Of a stretch of 64,000 bases of DNA, positions 7,430-16,153 are shown one piece after another. How positions within the stretch are numbered: the first letter of the stretch is position 1; each line of letters begins with the position of its first letter. Source of the DNA: Alcaligenes sp. SORT26 (GTDB lineage Bacteria > Pseudomonadota > Gammaproteobacteria > Burkholderiales > Burkholderiaceae_B). The DNA lies in NCBI RefSeq assembly GCF_017377875.1, contig NZ_CP070975.1, forward strand, positions 3,100,001-3,164,000, in the 5' to 3' direction. The position numbers were made by a program, and so were the translations under genes. The notes under the pieces were generated by a model. That model made no database searches and was not told the origin of the DNA. It saw only the letters and a list, made by a program, of their open reading frames with translations.

Positions 7430-9181
7430 ATGTCACTTGAAACGACCGCCCATAACGGCGCGCAAATCTTGCTCGAAACCTTGATCGCTCAGGGTGTAGA
7501 TACCATTTTTGGTTATCCTGGCGGAGCGGTGTTACCGCTCTATGATGCTCTTCATGCGCAACCGCGAATTCGTCATATTTTGGTTCGTCACGAGCAAGCC
7601 GCTGTACATGCGGCTGAAGGTTATGCCCGCAGCACCGGCAAACCCGGTGTGGTGCTGGTGACATCCGGCCCCGGTATGGCCAATACGACCTCTGGTTTGC
7701 TGGATGCCTTGTGCGATTCTATCCCTGTCCTGTGTATTAGTGGGCAAGTCGCGACGACAGCGATTGGTACTGCTGCTTTCCAGGAGTGCGATGCCATCGG
7801 TATTTCGCGCCCTGTCACCAAATGGAATGCTCAGGTTCGCCGTATTGAAGATGTGGCCTCCCTGACAGCCAAAGCCCTGCGTCTGTGTACACAAGGCCGT
7901 CCCGGCCCGGTGTTGCTGGACTTCCCTAAAGATATTCAGATTGCCACCCTGGCGGCTGCCAGTGCGGAAGCTCCTGCACAGGAAGAGGCTGACAGCCTGC
8001 TGGCTCCTGCTGCTCCGGCTCCTGCTCAGGAAGCTGCAATCAAGCGTGCGGCCGCCATGATCGCCCATGCGCGTCGCCCTGTGTTTTACGGCGGTGGCGG
8101 CCTGATCAACTCTGGTGCCGATGCCAGCCATGCCTTTACCAGTCTGGTTCAGGAAACCGGCGCGCCTTGTACGCTGACCCTGATGGGTTTGGGTGCTTAC
8201 CCCGCACGTGACGAGCAGTTCGTAGGCATGTTGGGCATGCACGGCACGCTGGAAGCCAATCTGGCCATGCACCATGCGGATCTGATTATCTGTGTGGGCG
8301 CTCGTTTCGATGACCGCATTACCGGCCGTCTGTCCGATTTCTGCCCGCATGCCAGCAAGATTCATATTGATATCGACCCCGGCTCCATCGACAAGGTTGT
8401 GCGTGCCGATGTGGCTTTGGTGGGTGATTGTTATCCCCTGCTGCGTGCTTTGCGTAAAGAGCTGTCTCATCATGAGTTGCCCGAAGGCCGTCTGAATGAC
8501 TGGTGGCAGCGCATTGGCGTCTGGCGTGCGCAGGAGTGTTTGAAGGTGACCCCTCGCAGCGACGCGATCTTGCCGCAGCACTTGCTGCAAAGTCTGGATT
8601 CGCACCTGGAAGGACGCGATGCGATTGTGTCTACCGATGTGGGTCAGCATCAGATGTGGGCGGCTCAATACATCAAATTTGATCGCCCTCGTCGCTGGCT
8701 GACGTCGGGTGGTGCAGGCACCATGGGCTATGGCGTACCGGCTGCTTTTGGAGCGCAGATTGCGCATCCCGACAAGCTGGTGGTGTGTGTCAGTGGAGAC
8801 GCGTCAGTCTTGATGAACATTCAGGAACTGGCCAGTGCCGTGCAACATCGCGCGCCTATCAAGGTCATTTTGTGCAATAACCGCCACATGGGGATGGTGC
8901 GTCAGTGGCAAGAGCTGATTCACGATGGCCGTTACAGCCATAGCTATAACGAAGCCCTGCCCGATTTCGTGGCCTTGTCGCGTGCCTTTGGTTGGGAAGC
9001 CGAGCGCGTGGAGCATCCTGATCAACTGGATGCGGCTCTGGAACGCTGTCTGGCCCACGATGGCCCCTTCTTCCTGAACGTGGAAGTGCTGGCGCTGGAG
9101 AACTGTTTCCCCATGATGCCAGCGGGCTATGGCCATCAGCAGGTCATGTTGTCCGAAGATAACTGGTACGTAGAAGAATAA
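7430..9181 (+). CDS. ilvB: Acetolactate synthase-type ThDP enzyme, large subunit, without adjacent small subunit
   Basis: The 583-residue product has the three domains of acetohydroxyacid synthase: the pyrimidine-binding domain with FGYPGGAVLPLYDAL and catalytic Glu55 in VRHEQAAVHAAEGYA, a central Rossmann-like domain, and the diphosphate-binding domain with GDASVLMNIQELASAV ending in CNN near 457-484. GMVRQWQELIHDGRYSHSY matches true AHAS enzymes more than other ThDP families. It would make acetolactate or acetohydroxybutyrate for branched-chain amino acids, but no ilvH/ilvN or ilvC follows; instead a TRAP operon does. It may be a second AHAS isozyme or a related carboligase. An ATG at 7412 would add six residues; 7430 is preferred by similarity. 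Confidence 0.85.
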   Translation: MSLETTAHNGAQILLETLIAQGVDTIFGYPGGAVLPLYDALHAQPRIRHILVRHEQAAVHAAEGYARSTGKPGVVLVTSGPGMANTTSGLLDALCDSIPVLCISGQVATTAIGTAAFQECDAIGISRPVTKWNAQVRRIEDVASLTAKALRLCTQGRPGPVLLDFPKDIQIATLAAASAEAPAQEEADSLLAPAAPAPAQEAAIKRAAAMIAHARRPVFYGGGGLINSGADASHAFTSLVQETGAPCTLTLMGLGAYPARDEQFVGMLGMHGTLEANLAMHHADLIICVGARFDDRITGRLSDFCPHASKIHIDIDPGSIDKVVRADVALVGDCYPLLRALRKELSHHELPEGRLNDWWQRIGVWRAQECLKVTPRSDAILPQHLLQSLDSHLEGRDAIVSTDVGQHQMWAAQYIKFDRPRRWLTSGGAGTMGYGVPAAFGAQIAHPDKLVVCVSGDASVLMNIQELASAVQHRAPIKVILCNNRHMGMVRQWQELIHDGRYSHSYNEALPDFVALSRAFGWEAERVEHPDQLDAALERCLAHDGPFFLNVEVLALENCFPMMPAGYGHQQVMLSEDNWYVEE

Positions 9182-9186
9182 AGTGC

Positions 9187-9228
9187 CGGGCTGGGACACA
9201 GGCGTAAAAACCCCTATGTCCCAGCCCG
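9187..9228 (+). terminator. Stem-loop after the acetolactate synthase gene
   Basis: CGGGCTGGGACA (9187-9198) pairs perfectly with TGTCCCAGCCCG (9217-9228) across an 18-base loop, right after the stop at 9181. There is no strong T tract, so it may reduce rather than stop readthrough into the TRAP genes. Confidence 0.55.
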
Positions 9229-9276
9229 AGTACTACGCATTAAATACACTGATCCATTCAGACAGGAGGGGCATGC

Positions 9277-10257
9277 ATGATGTACCGTCACATGAAGAAC
9301 CGTCTTTTGGCCGCGGGTTTGATGCTGGGCCTGGGCCTGGCGGCGGGAGCTGCTACGGCGCAGACTTCCTTGAAGCTGGCCTACGCCTTGTCCACCAGCT
9401 CCCACTATGGTGCGGGCGCCAAGGCCTTTGCCAGTGCCTTGGAAAAGGATGGCAACTACACCATTGAGGCCTTTCCCAACAGCGCCCTGGGTGGCGAGCG
9501 CGAGGTTATTGAAGGCTTGCAGCTAGGCACGATTGATCTGGCGATTGTGTCTACCGGCGCAACTCTGAACTTTGTCCCTAAAACGGGCGTATTCGATATC
9601 CCTTTCCTGTTCCGCGATCTGACACATGCTCGCCATGTGCTGGATGGCAAGATTGGTCAGGATATGCTGGCTGAATTTCCCAAGCGTGGCATTGTGGCTT
9701 TGGCCTGGGGTGAGCAAGGCTTCCGTCACCTGACCAATAATGTGCGCCCGGTCACCACGCCTGCCGATGCCAAGGGTCTGAAGATCCGCACGACAGAAAA
9801 CCCGATTCACATCGCCGCATTCCGTGAGCTTGGTATTCTGGCGACGCCTATGGCCTGGCCTGAAGTAGCGACTGCCTTACAACAAGGTACGATCGATGGC
9901 CAGGAAAACCCCTTGTCCGTGATTGTGTCGGCCAAGCTGCCACAGTTGCAGAAGTATCTGTCGCTGACGGCTCACGTTTATGGTCCAGCCCTGGTGTTGA
10001 TGTCGCCTGCGGTCTATGACGGCCTGTCCGACCAGGACAAGCAGTTGATGCGCGATGCCGGTGTCACTGCGGCCCAGGCCATGCGTGATTATGTGGACGA
10101 TATCGAAAAAACCGGTGTGGATGCCGTCAAGGCCGAAGGTATGCAGGTTAATACCGTTGACCATGCTGCGTTTGCCAAAGCGGTAGAGCCTATCTATCCC
10201 CAGTACTACAAGCAGTTCGGCCAGGAGCTGGTCGAGGCCATCCGTCAGACTCAATAA
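9277..10257 (+). CDS. TRAP transporter substrate-binding protein (DctP family), system 2
   Basis: This 326-residue periplasmic binding protein has an N-terminal signal peptide ending in AAGAATAQT. Family marks include SSHYGAGAKAFASALEKDGNYTIEAFPNSALGGEREVIEGLQLGTIDLAI (residues about 40-90), PFLFRDLTHARHVLDGKIGQ, AKGLKIRTTENPIHIAAFRELG carrying the carboxylate-binding Arg, and DGQENPLSVIVSAKL. It probably delivers an organic acid to the permease encoded downstream. AGGAGG seven bases before the ATG at 9277 supports this start. It is first in a P-Q-M operon. Confidence 0.93.
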   Translation: MMYRHMKNRLLAAGLMLGLGLAAGAATAQTSLKLAYALSTSSHYGAGAKAFASALEKDGNYTIEAFPNSALGGEREVIEGLQLGTIDLAIVSTGATLNFVPKTGVFDIPFLFRDLTHARHVLDGKIGQDMLAEFPKRGIVALAWGEQGFRHLTNNVRPVTTPADAKGLKIRTTENPIHIAAFRELGILATPMAWPEVATALQQGTIDGQENPLSVIVSAKLPQLQKYLSLTAHVYGPALVLMSPAVYDGLSDQDKQLMRDAGVTAAQAMRDYVDDIEKTGVDAVKAEGMQVNTVDHAAFAKAVEPIYPQYYKQFGQELVEAIRQTQ

Positions 10258-10269
10258 ACGGCGCTCATC

Positions 10270-10767
10270 ATGAAAGCTCTGTTGTCCATGTTGGATAAGG
10301 GCCTGTTCCGTCTGGTGTCCTGGGTGACGCAGTTGCTGCTGCTTTCGGCAGTAGCGGCTGCGTTCTATCAAGTGGTGGCGCGTTTTGTACTCCAGTCCCC
10401 TGCTGACTGGAGCGAGGCCTGGTCGCGCGCCGCTCTGATCTGGACGGTCATGCTGGGTCTTTGTCTGGCCTTGCGCCAGGGCGCCATGCTGAGCGTGGAC
10501 GTGCTGCGTTTATGGGTGGGGCAGCGGACTCAGCGTTGGCTGGATGGTGCCGTGCTGCTGACATGTCTGGGTTTTTTTGGTCTGCTGACTTGGGTCGGCA
10601 TTCAAATGACCTGGCGGGTGCGCTTCCAAACTATGCCTAGTCTGGAATGGTCCATTTCCTGGGTGTATATCGCAATTCCGATTGGGGCTGTGCTGGCCAT
10701 CTTGAGTCTGTTGGCCCGCTGGTTAGACAATCCGGCGCCCGCCGTCGTGGATAACACCCAGCTCTAG
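10270..10767 (+). CDS. TRAP transporter small permease (DctQ family), system 2
   Basis: This 165-residue four-helix membrane protein lies 12 bases after the binding-protein gene. It has VVARFVLQSPADWSEAWSRAALIWTVMLGLCLALRQGAMLSVDVL, the DctQ core with the conserved acidic residue in the helix-2 region, and a C-terminal helix IAIPIGAVLAILSLLARW. It forms the membrane complex with the DctM protein encoded 81 bases downstream. Confidence 0.9.
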   Translation: MKALLSMLDKGLFRLVSWVTQLLLLSAVAAAFYQVVARFVLQSPADWSEAWSRAALIWTVMLGLCLALRQGAMLSVDVLRLWVGQRTQRWLDGAVLLTCLGFFGLLTWVGIQMTWRVRFQTMPSLEWSISWVYIAIPIGAVLAILSLLARWLDNPAPAVVDNTQL

Positions 10768-10848
10768 CTCAATACCTGCACCGTGCCTGTAAAGCACCAC
10801 CGAACTCTGGATGCCTGGCGGGCATCTGTTTAGACCGGAGACCGTATC

Positions 10849-12126
10849 GTGTCCCAGATCATGCTTGTGTCCATGCTGCTGTTTTTTGTATTGACGGTGC
10901 CCGTGGCGATTGCCGTGGGGCTGGCCAATATGGCGGGGGTAGCGTGGGAGGGGCGCATGACGTTTCTGGTCATTGCCCAGCAGCTCTATGCCGCTCTGGA
11001 CAAATACCCCCTGGTTGCCGTGCCGTTCTTTATTTTGGCGGGCAATCTGATGGAATCGGGTGGCATGTCCAATCGCATGGTGGAGTTTGCCAAAAGTCTG
11101 GTGGGCGGTGTGCAAGGGGGGTTAGCCTGTAGCTGTGTGCTGACCTGCATGATTTTCGCTGCGGTAGCGGGCTCCAGTGTGGCTACCACCTTCGCGGTGG
11201 GGGCGATCCTGATTCCGGCTATGGTCCGACATGGTTACCCCACTCCTTTTGCCGCATCCTTGCAAGCCTCTGCTGCAGAGCTGGGGGTCATCATTCCCCC
11301 GTCGATTCCCATGATTTTGTTCGCCGTATCGACTGATACCTCAGTGGGTGAGCTGTTTGTCGCGGGAATTGGCCCTGGTTTGCTGATCGGCGGCGCCTTG
11401 ATGATTTATGTGTGGTTGTATGCACGTCGTCATGGTCTGGGTTTACAGGATGGTGTGGGTCGTCTTGGCGTCTGGACGGCGTTTCGGCAAGCCTGGCTGG
11501 CCTTGCTGATGCCGGTGATTATTTTGGGCGGAATTTACGGGGGCATTTTCACGCCGACGGAAGCATCAGCGGTGGCGGTGGTGTATGCCTTGATCGTGAG
11601 CATGTTTGTTTATCGCAGCGTTAAATGGAGCGATCTGTCCAAGGTTTTGCATCGCTCGGTGGTTTCCACGGCTGTGATCATGTTCATCATTGCCAACGCG
11701 GGTGTGTTCGGTTTCTTGCTTAACCGCACTGGTATTCCGGCTGCCATGGGGGTCTGGTTGGGCGAGCTGTTCAGCAGTCCCATGATGTTTTTGCTGGGTG
11801 TGAATGCGGCCTTGTTTGTGGTTGGGATGTTTGTCGAGACTTCCGCCTCGATTGTGGTCTTGGCTCCGCTCTTGTTGCCGGTCGCCATGCAGTTTGGCAT
11901 TGATCCGGCGCACTTCGGGATCATCATGGTGGTCAATCTGGCCTTGGGCATGGTGACTCCGCCTTTTGGTGTGAACCTGTTTGCGGCGTGTTCGGTCGCC
12001 GGGATTTCTCTGGAAAAACTGATACGACCGTTGCTGCCTTTTGTGGTCGTCATCCTGGCCTGCTTGATGCTGATCAGCTATGTGCCAGAAGTCAGTTTGT
12101 GGGCTCGAGACCTGGTGTACCGTTGA
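10849..12126 (+). CDS. TRAP transporter large permease (DctM family), system 2
   Basis: The 425-residue protein has the DctM signatures PLVAVPFFILAGNLMESGGMSNRMVEFAKSLVGG (from about residue 47), FAAVAGSSVATTFAVGAILIPAM near 102, ELGVIIPPSIPMILFAV near 145, and IFTPTEASAVAVVYALIV near 227. The start is a GTG with GGAG nine bases upstream; an ATG four codons later is possible. A hairpin (GATGCC 10810-10815 / GGCATC 10821-10826) sits in the gap after dctQ and may tune relative expression. Ligand unknown. Confidence 0.93.
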   Translation: MSQIMLVSMLLFFVLTVPVAIAVGLANMAGVAWEGRMTFLVIAQQLYAALDKYPLVAVPFFILAGNLMESGGMSNRMVEFAKSLVGGVQGGLACSCVLTCMIFAAVAGSSVATTFAVGAILIPAMVRHGYPTPFAASLQASAAELGVIIPPSIPMILFAVSTDTSVGELFVAGIGPGLLIGGALMIYVWLYARRHGLGLQDGVGRLGVWTAFRQAWLALLMPVIILGGIYGGIFTPTEASAVAVVYALIVSMFVYRSVKWSDLSKVLHRSVVSTAVIMFIIANAGVFGFLLNRTGIPAAMGVWLGELFSSPMMFLLGVNAALFVVGMFVETSASIVVLAPLLLPVAMQFGIDPAHFGIIMVVNLALGMVTPPFGVNLFAACSVAGISLEKLIRPLLPFVVVILACLMLISYVPEVSLWARDLVYR

Positions 12127-12155
12127 TGGATTCTCTGCTTTCTTGAGCGGTATTC

Positions 12156-12590
12156 ATGAGCTATTTTGCCCTGTTGTTAGTTCACCTTTTGGCGGCGATT
12201 TTTTTCATCGGCACGGTGTTTTTTGAAGTGCTGATGTTGTCGCCTCTGGCACGTCAGGTGTCCCGCCCCGCAATGCGGGAGTTTGAACATGCGTTGGGGC
12301 GGCGGGCGCGCCGCATCATGCCCTGGGTCTTGTTATTGCTCTACGGCGCAGGCCTGAGCCTGGCTTGGCAGCATCGAGCCTTGTTTGAGGTCGGTGGCGC
12401 CAGGGCCTGGATTCTGGGTTTGAAAATCACCTTGGCTTTGAGTGTGTTTGGACACTTCCTGTCCGTCATGGTGATGAGCCGACGCAAAACCATGACGGCC
12501 CGCCGATCACGGATTATTCACCTTAGTGTGTTTGCGCACGTACTGCTGATTGTGGTGCTGGCTAAGGCATTGTTTTATTTACCGCTTTAA
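12156..12590 (+). CDS. Small four-helix membrane protein, CopD-like
   Basis: This 144-residue protein is almost entirely membrane-embedded, with four predicted helices: residues 3-27 (FALLLVHLLAAIFFIGTVFF), about 50-70, about 80-105 and about 118-142. Conserved-looking histidines (H10, H in SVFGHFLSV and in RIIHLSVFAH) recall the CopD/YozB-type membrane proteins that can bind haem or copper, but the match is by pattern only and function is not established. It lies 29 bases after the TRAP permease gene on the same strand and may be cotranscribed. Confidence 0.6.
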   Translation: MSYFALLLVHLLAAIFFIGTVFFEVLMLSPLARQVSRPAMREFEHALGRRARRIMPWVLLLLYGAGLSLAWQHRALFEVGGARAWILGLKITLALSVFGHFLSVMVMSRRKTMTARRSRIIHLSVFAHVLLIVVLAKALFYLPL

Positions 12591-12681
12591 TCGTGGGTTT
12601 CCATGCCGTTGCATAGCACTTAGTGCGGGTCGAGTTGGTGATAGAGGCGCAGCTTGGCGTAGGAGAGCTTATTAAAAGCCA

Positions 12682-12912
12682 GGCGCGAGTTCGTGGGGCT
12701 CTGGGGGTGGGCTGAGCACTTGCCGGTGCTGCGCACCGGTGCCCTTGTCAGGAGATAGCGCAGGGCGCATCCTGAACTCGCACGATGGTTTGTCCACCGG
12801 ACAAACCATAAGCGTCGTGCTCAAACAGCAGGATGCTTGGATCCCTGCGCTATCTCCTGACCGCGGCAAGTACTCTGATTCGCCCACCCCCAGAGCCCCA
12901 CGGACTCGCGCC
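12682..12912 (+). repeat. Large palindromic repeat element, copy 1
   Basis: This 231-base element folds on itself almost end to end. Outer arms 12682-12712 and 12882-12912 are 31 bases each and complementary apart from one T/G pair. Inside lie GAGCACTTGCCG / CGGCAAGTACTC (12714-12725 / 12864-12875, one G/T), a perfect 18-base stem (12748-12765 / 12843-12860), GCATCCTG / CAGGATGC (12767-12774 / 12829-12836), GCACGA / TCGTGC (12780-12785 / 12815-12820) and an apical hairpin ATGGTTTGTCC / GGACAAACCAT (12785-12795 / 12799-12809). A side hairpin CCGGTG / CACCGG sits at 12723-12739. Flanking ATTAAAA (12671-12677) and TTTTAAT (12922-12928) extend the symmetry. The core is repeated in reverse orientation at 13195-13429. 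It lies between convergent genes. Confidence 0.9.
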
Positions 12913-12968
12913 TTCACACCGTTTTAATACCTCGGCCTTGCAACATTGCTTCGGCTGGTTTTGCATTC

Positions 12969-12996
12969 GCTAGTTGCTAGTTGCTAGTTGCTAGTT
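12969..12996 (+). repeat. Tandem heptamer GCTAGTT, four perfect copies
   Basis: Four exact head-to-tail copies of GCTAGTT run from 12969 to 12996 and are followed by a decayed GCT. They sit in the non-coding spacer between the two palindromic elements, so a change in copy number would not affect a protein. Confidence 0.9.
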
Positions 12997-13194
12997 GCTG
13001 TGTGGCTTGTGTCGAGTGCCATGCACTATGTGTTGTTTGCCGTTTGATGCTTGTGTGTGTTTAGCAGCTTATGTTTCGGTCGTTTCCCTGCGCCTTGCTC
13101 AGGGACGTCGCTCAGGAGCGTCATAAATACTGTGATGGGACTGAGGTCATAAGGGTAAGAAGTCTTACAGCCTATGGGCAAAGAACTATTGTGA

Positions 13195-13429
13195 GCCATT
13201 CAGGGACAGGGTTTGGGTCTCGGGGCGGTTCAGAGTACTTGCCGCAGGCGAGTGCGGGATCCGGGATGCAAGCGCCCTGCTGTTTGAGCCCGGCGCTTGT
13301 GGTTTGTCCGGGGGACAAACCACCGGGCGAGTTCAGGGTGCGCCCGGAGCCTGTACTCGACAAGGGGACCGGTGCGCAGCACACCGGCAAGTGCTCAGCC
13401 CGGAGACCCAAACCCTGTCCCTGAATGGC
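13195..13429 (-). repeat. Large palindromic repeat element, copy 2 (inverted)
   Basis: Read on the reverse strand, the core matches copy 1: TGAGCACTTGCCGGTG, CTGCGCACCGGT, CCTGAACTCGC, TGGTTTGTCC / GGACAAACCA, GCTCAAACAGCAGG and GCGGCAAGTACTCTGA are all present in the same order. The outer arms (13195-13221 and 13403-13429) are 27 bases and perfectly complementary to each other, but unrelated in sequence to those of copy 1. The inner stem also differs yet still pairs (GCGAGTGCGGGATCCGGG against CCCGGAGCCTGTACTCGA, with two G/T pairs and two mismatches). The small stem changes from GCACGA/TCGTGC to GCCCGG/CCGGGC, two compensated pairs. This is covariation, so folding rather than primary sequence is conserved in the stems. 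Confidence 0.9.
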
Positions 13430-13480
13430 GTCTCCACAGAGACTCTCTTCCCAGCCTGCCAGCTCTACACGATTGCCCAT

Positions 13481-13511
13481 AAAAAAACGGCCCCCAAAAA
13501 AGGAGGCCGTT
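13481..13511 (-). terminator. Terminator of topB
   Basis: On the reverse strand AACGGCC is followed by a short loop and GGCCGTT with a run of T, formed by 13486-13492 and 13505-13511 with the A run at 13481-13487. It lies just beyond the topB stop. Confidence 0.85.
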
Positions 13512-13532
13512 CTTCCAAACAAGCCGAGCTTT

Positions 13533-16124
13533 TTACTCTGCCTTGCTAGCCGTCTTTTTAGCAGCTGTTTTCTTTGCCGCCGTCTTCTTGGCGGCTGTTT
13601 TCTTCACTGCTGTCTTTTTAGCCGCTGCTTTAGTTGCCGTTTTCTTGGCCGCCGACTTGCGGGCTGGTTTCTCTGGCCGAGGCTCGAACTCGAAACCGAT
13701 CTTGCCGTCTGCCTGACGCACCAGGAAGGCCTTGAACTTGCGATTGGTACGTGAGGACACAAAACCGTCCAGCAAGTCCGTCTTGCCTTCGCCCAACAGC
13801 TTGGCCATCTGCTCGCGGGTGATCTCTTGCTGCAAAATCACCTTGCCGCTACGGAAGTCGCAACTCTTGGATGGGCCAACCGACTTTTCGCACAAATAAC
13901 GCAAGCCGTGCTCAAAAACGGAAGACTGACACTTGGGGCATGGGCCCACCGGGGTCTGACCGCTGAAGTCCAGGGTCTCGTCTTCATCGTCATCATTCTG
14001 GCCGAAGTCGAACTCCAGCTTGAATTCATCGGTGATGCGCAGCAGTGCCGCAAAGGGGCGGCCCATTTTGCTGATGAAACCAGGCAATGGACCCAGTTCC
14101 TTCTTGGCCAGCAGCTCTTCGACTTCCGGCAGTTCAAACGTGCGACCGCCGGGGTGCTTGCCAATAGAGAAGTCGCAAGCCGTGCAGGCATAACGACGGT
14201 AGTTCTCTTTGACCACTGCACCACACTTGGGGCATGGTGTCTGCAAAGTCGCGTAATCGCCAGGGACGGTGTCGCGTTCATACTCTTTAGCGCGCTTGAC
14301 GATGACTTGCGTCATTTGTGCAATTTCGCGCATGAAGACATCGCGGTCCAACTGGCGCTGCTCGATCTGTTTGAGCTGATGCTCCCATTCTCCGGTCAAC
14401 TCGGGGGAGGTCAGTTCGCTAACACCCAGGCCAGACAGCAAAGTCATCAACTGACGCGCCTTGGCGCTAGGCACCAGCTCGCGGCCTTCACGGCGCAGGT
14501 AGGCTTCGTTCAGCAGGCCTTCAATAATGGCGGCGCGAGTGGCTGGTGTGCCCAGACCACGCTCGGACATGGCTTCGCGCAAGGCTTCGTCATCGACCAG
14601 CTTGCCCGCGCTTTCCATGGCCGACAGCAAGGTCGCTTCTGTAAAGCGTGCAGGCGGCTTGGTGGCCAGCGCTTTGGTGTTGACGTCTTCAGTGCGGACC
14701 TTCTCGCCATCGGCAACAGGCACTAGAGAAGCATCTTCACCTTGAGCATCGCGGCCATAAATAGCCAGCCAGCCCGGTTTGACCAGCACTTTGCCTTCCG
14801 TCTTGAAGTGGTGTCCCGACACCTGCGTAATACGCGTGGTGACGCGGAATTCCGCTGCCGGGAAGAACACGGCCAGGAAACGACGGCTGATCAGCTCGTA
14901 AATCTTGTGTTCGGCATCGCTCAGTTCCCGAGGCACCTGCAAGGTGGGGATGATGGCAAAGTGATCCGAAACCTTTTTGTTGTCGAAAATACGACGGTTA
15001 GGTTTTACCCATTTCTGCTCAACCACTTCCTGCGCAAACGGTTGCACCGAAGCGCTGGCGGGCGTGCCGCTGTCGGCCAGGGCGCGCATGGTTTCTTGCA
15101 CGGTGGTGACATAGTCTTCGGGCAGATAGCGCGAATCCGTACGTGGGTAAGTCAGGGCCTTGTGGCGTTCGTACAGTGTCTGCGCCAAAGACAAGGTGGT
15201 CTTGGCGGAGAAACCGAAGCGCGAGTTGGCTTCGCGTTGCAGCGAGGTCAAATCAAACAGGGCGGGCGACATCTGCGTGCTGGGCTTGGATTCCTCGGTG
15301 ACAACACCGGGTTGCTCGCGGCACGCAGCCACAATGGTTTGGGCCGCCGTCAGGGACCAGAGGCGCGAGTCTTTCTTCTCGGCGTCGTGCTCGTCTTTGG
15401 TGAATTTAGGGTCAAACCAGCGGCCGGTATACAAGCCTGCGGCAGCGATAAAGTCCGCGTGGACTTCCCAGTAATCGCGCGACACGAACTGGCGAATACG
15501 GTTTTCGCGCTCGTTCACGATAGCCAGCGTGGGGGTTTGCACACGGCCCACGGGGGTTTTGAAAAAGCCGCCGTCCTTGCTGTTGAAGGCCGTCATGGCA
15601 CGGGTGCCGTTAATGCCCACCAGCCAGTCTGCCTCGGCGCGCGAACGTGCCGCCGCTTCCAGCGGTTTCATGTCCTCGTCATCGCGCAGATTCTCAAATG
15701 CTTCACGAATCGCCGATTGTGTCATCGAACGTAACCAAAGCCTTTGCACCGGTTTTTTCGCCCCGGCGTACTGCATAATGTAGCGAAAAATCAGCTCGCC
15801 CTCGCGCCCCGCGTCACAGGCATTAATAACAGCGGTGACATCTTTTCGTTTGATCAGCTTGACCAGCAGTTTCAAGCGCTCAGTCGATTTCTTGTCAGTC
15901 GGGTTGAGCTCAAACTGAGGGGGAATAACAGGTAGATGTGTGAAGCTCCACTTGCCGCGGACCGGATCATTAGGGGCCACCAGGCCCAGCAGATGGCCGA
16001 TGCTGGAGGCCAGCACATAGCGATCGCTTTCAAAATAATCACCTTCTCGAGTGAAACCGCCCAATGCCCGCGAGATATCTACGGCGACAGAAGGTTTCTC
16101 GGCAATGATTAGTGTTTTATCCAT
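13533..16124 (-). CDS. topB: DNA topoisomerase III with histone-H1-like C-terminal tail
   Basis: This 863-residue type IA topoisomerase relaxes and decatenates DNA through a 5'-phosphotyrosine. It starts MDKTLIIAEKPSVAVDISRALGG (Toprim), has the Toprim acidic motif NACDAGREGELIFRY near 100, the catalytic-tyrosine motif ALTYPRTDSRYLPED near 320, and two C-terminal zinc-like modules (CPKCGAVVKENYRRYACTACDF and CPKCQSSVFEHGLRYLC...SCDF). The last about 45 residues are Lys/Ala-rich with repeated AAKKT units, like the tail of histone H1, probably a non-specific DNA-binding extension. E. coli TopB is about 650 residues; the zinc modules and tail explain the extra length. ATG 16124 is chosen because the protein begins there as in homologues. 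It is divergent from the DUF2157 gene. Confidence 0.95.
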   Translation of the reverse strand: MDKTLIIAEKPSVAVDISRALGGFTREGDYFESDRYVLASSIGHLLGLVAPNDPVRGKWSFTHLPVIPPQFELNPTDKKSTERLKLLVKLIKRKDVTAVINACDAGREGELIFRYIMQYAGAKKPVQRLWLRSMTQSAIREAFENLRDDEDMKPLEAAARSRAEADWLVGINGTRAMTAFNSKDGGFFKTPVGRVQTPTLAIVNERENRIRQFVSRDYWEVHADFIAAAGLYTGRWFDPKFTKDEHDAEKKDSRLWSLTAAQTIVAACREQPGVVTEESKPSTQMSPALFDLTSLQREANSRFGFSAKTTLSLAQTLYERHKALTYPRTDSRYLPEDYVTTVQETMRALADSGTPASASVQPFAQEVVEQKWVKPNRRIFDNKKVSDHFAIIPTLQVPRELSDAEHKIYELISRRFLAVFFPAAEFRVTTRITQVSGHHFKTEGKVLVKPGWLAIYGRDAQGEDASLVPVADGEKVRTEDVNTKALATKPPARFTEATLLSAMESAGKLVDDEALREAMSERGLGTPATRAAIIEGLLNEAYLRREGRELVPSAKARQLMTLLSGLGVSELTSPELTGEWEHQLKQIEQRQLDRDVFMREIAQMTQVIVKRAKEYERDTVPGDYATLQTPCPKCGAVVKENYRRYACTACDFSIGKHPGGRTFELPEVEELLAKKELGPLPGFISKMGRPFAALLRITDEFKLEFDFGQNDDDEDETLDFSGQTPVGPCPKCQSSVFEHGLRYLCEKSVGPSKSCDFRSGKVILQQEITREQMAKLLGEGKTDLLDGFVSSRTNRKFKAFLVRQADGKIGFEFEPRPEKPARKSAAKKTATKAAAKKTAVKKTAAKKTAAKKTAAKKTASKAE

Positions 16125-16153
16125 ATGATTCCAGTGACAGCAACTGCGCTGCA

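Noticed and set aside
12682-13429. Insertion sequence with terminal inverted repeats
   Set aside because: No transposase frame lies between or within the palindromes, no target-site duplication is visible, and the outer arms of the two copies are unrelated, unlike IS ends.
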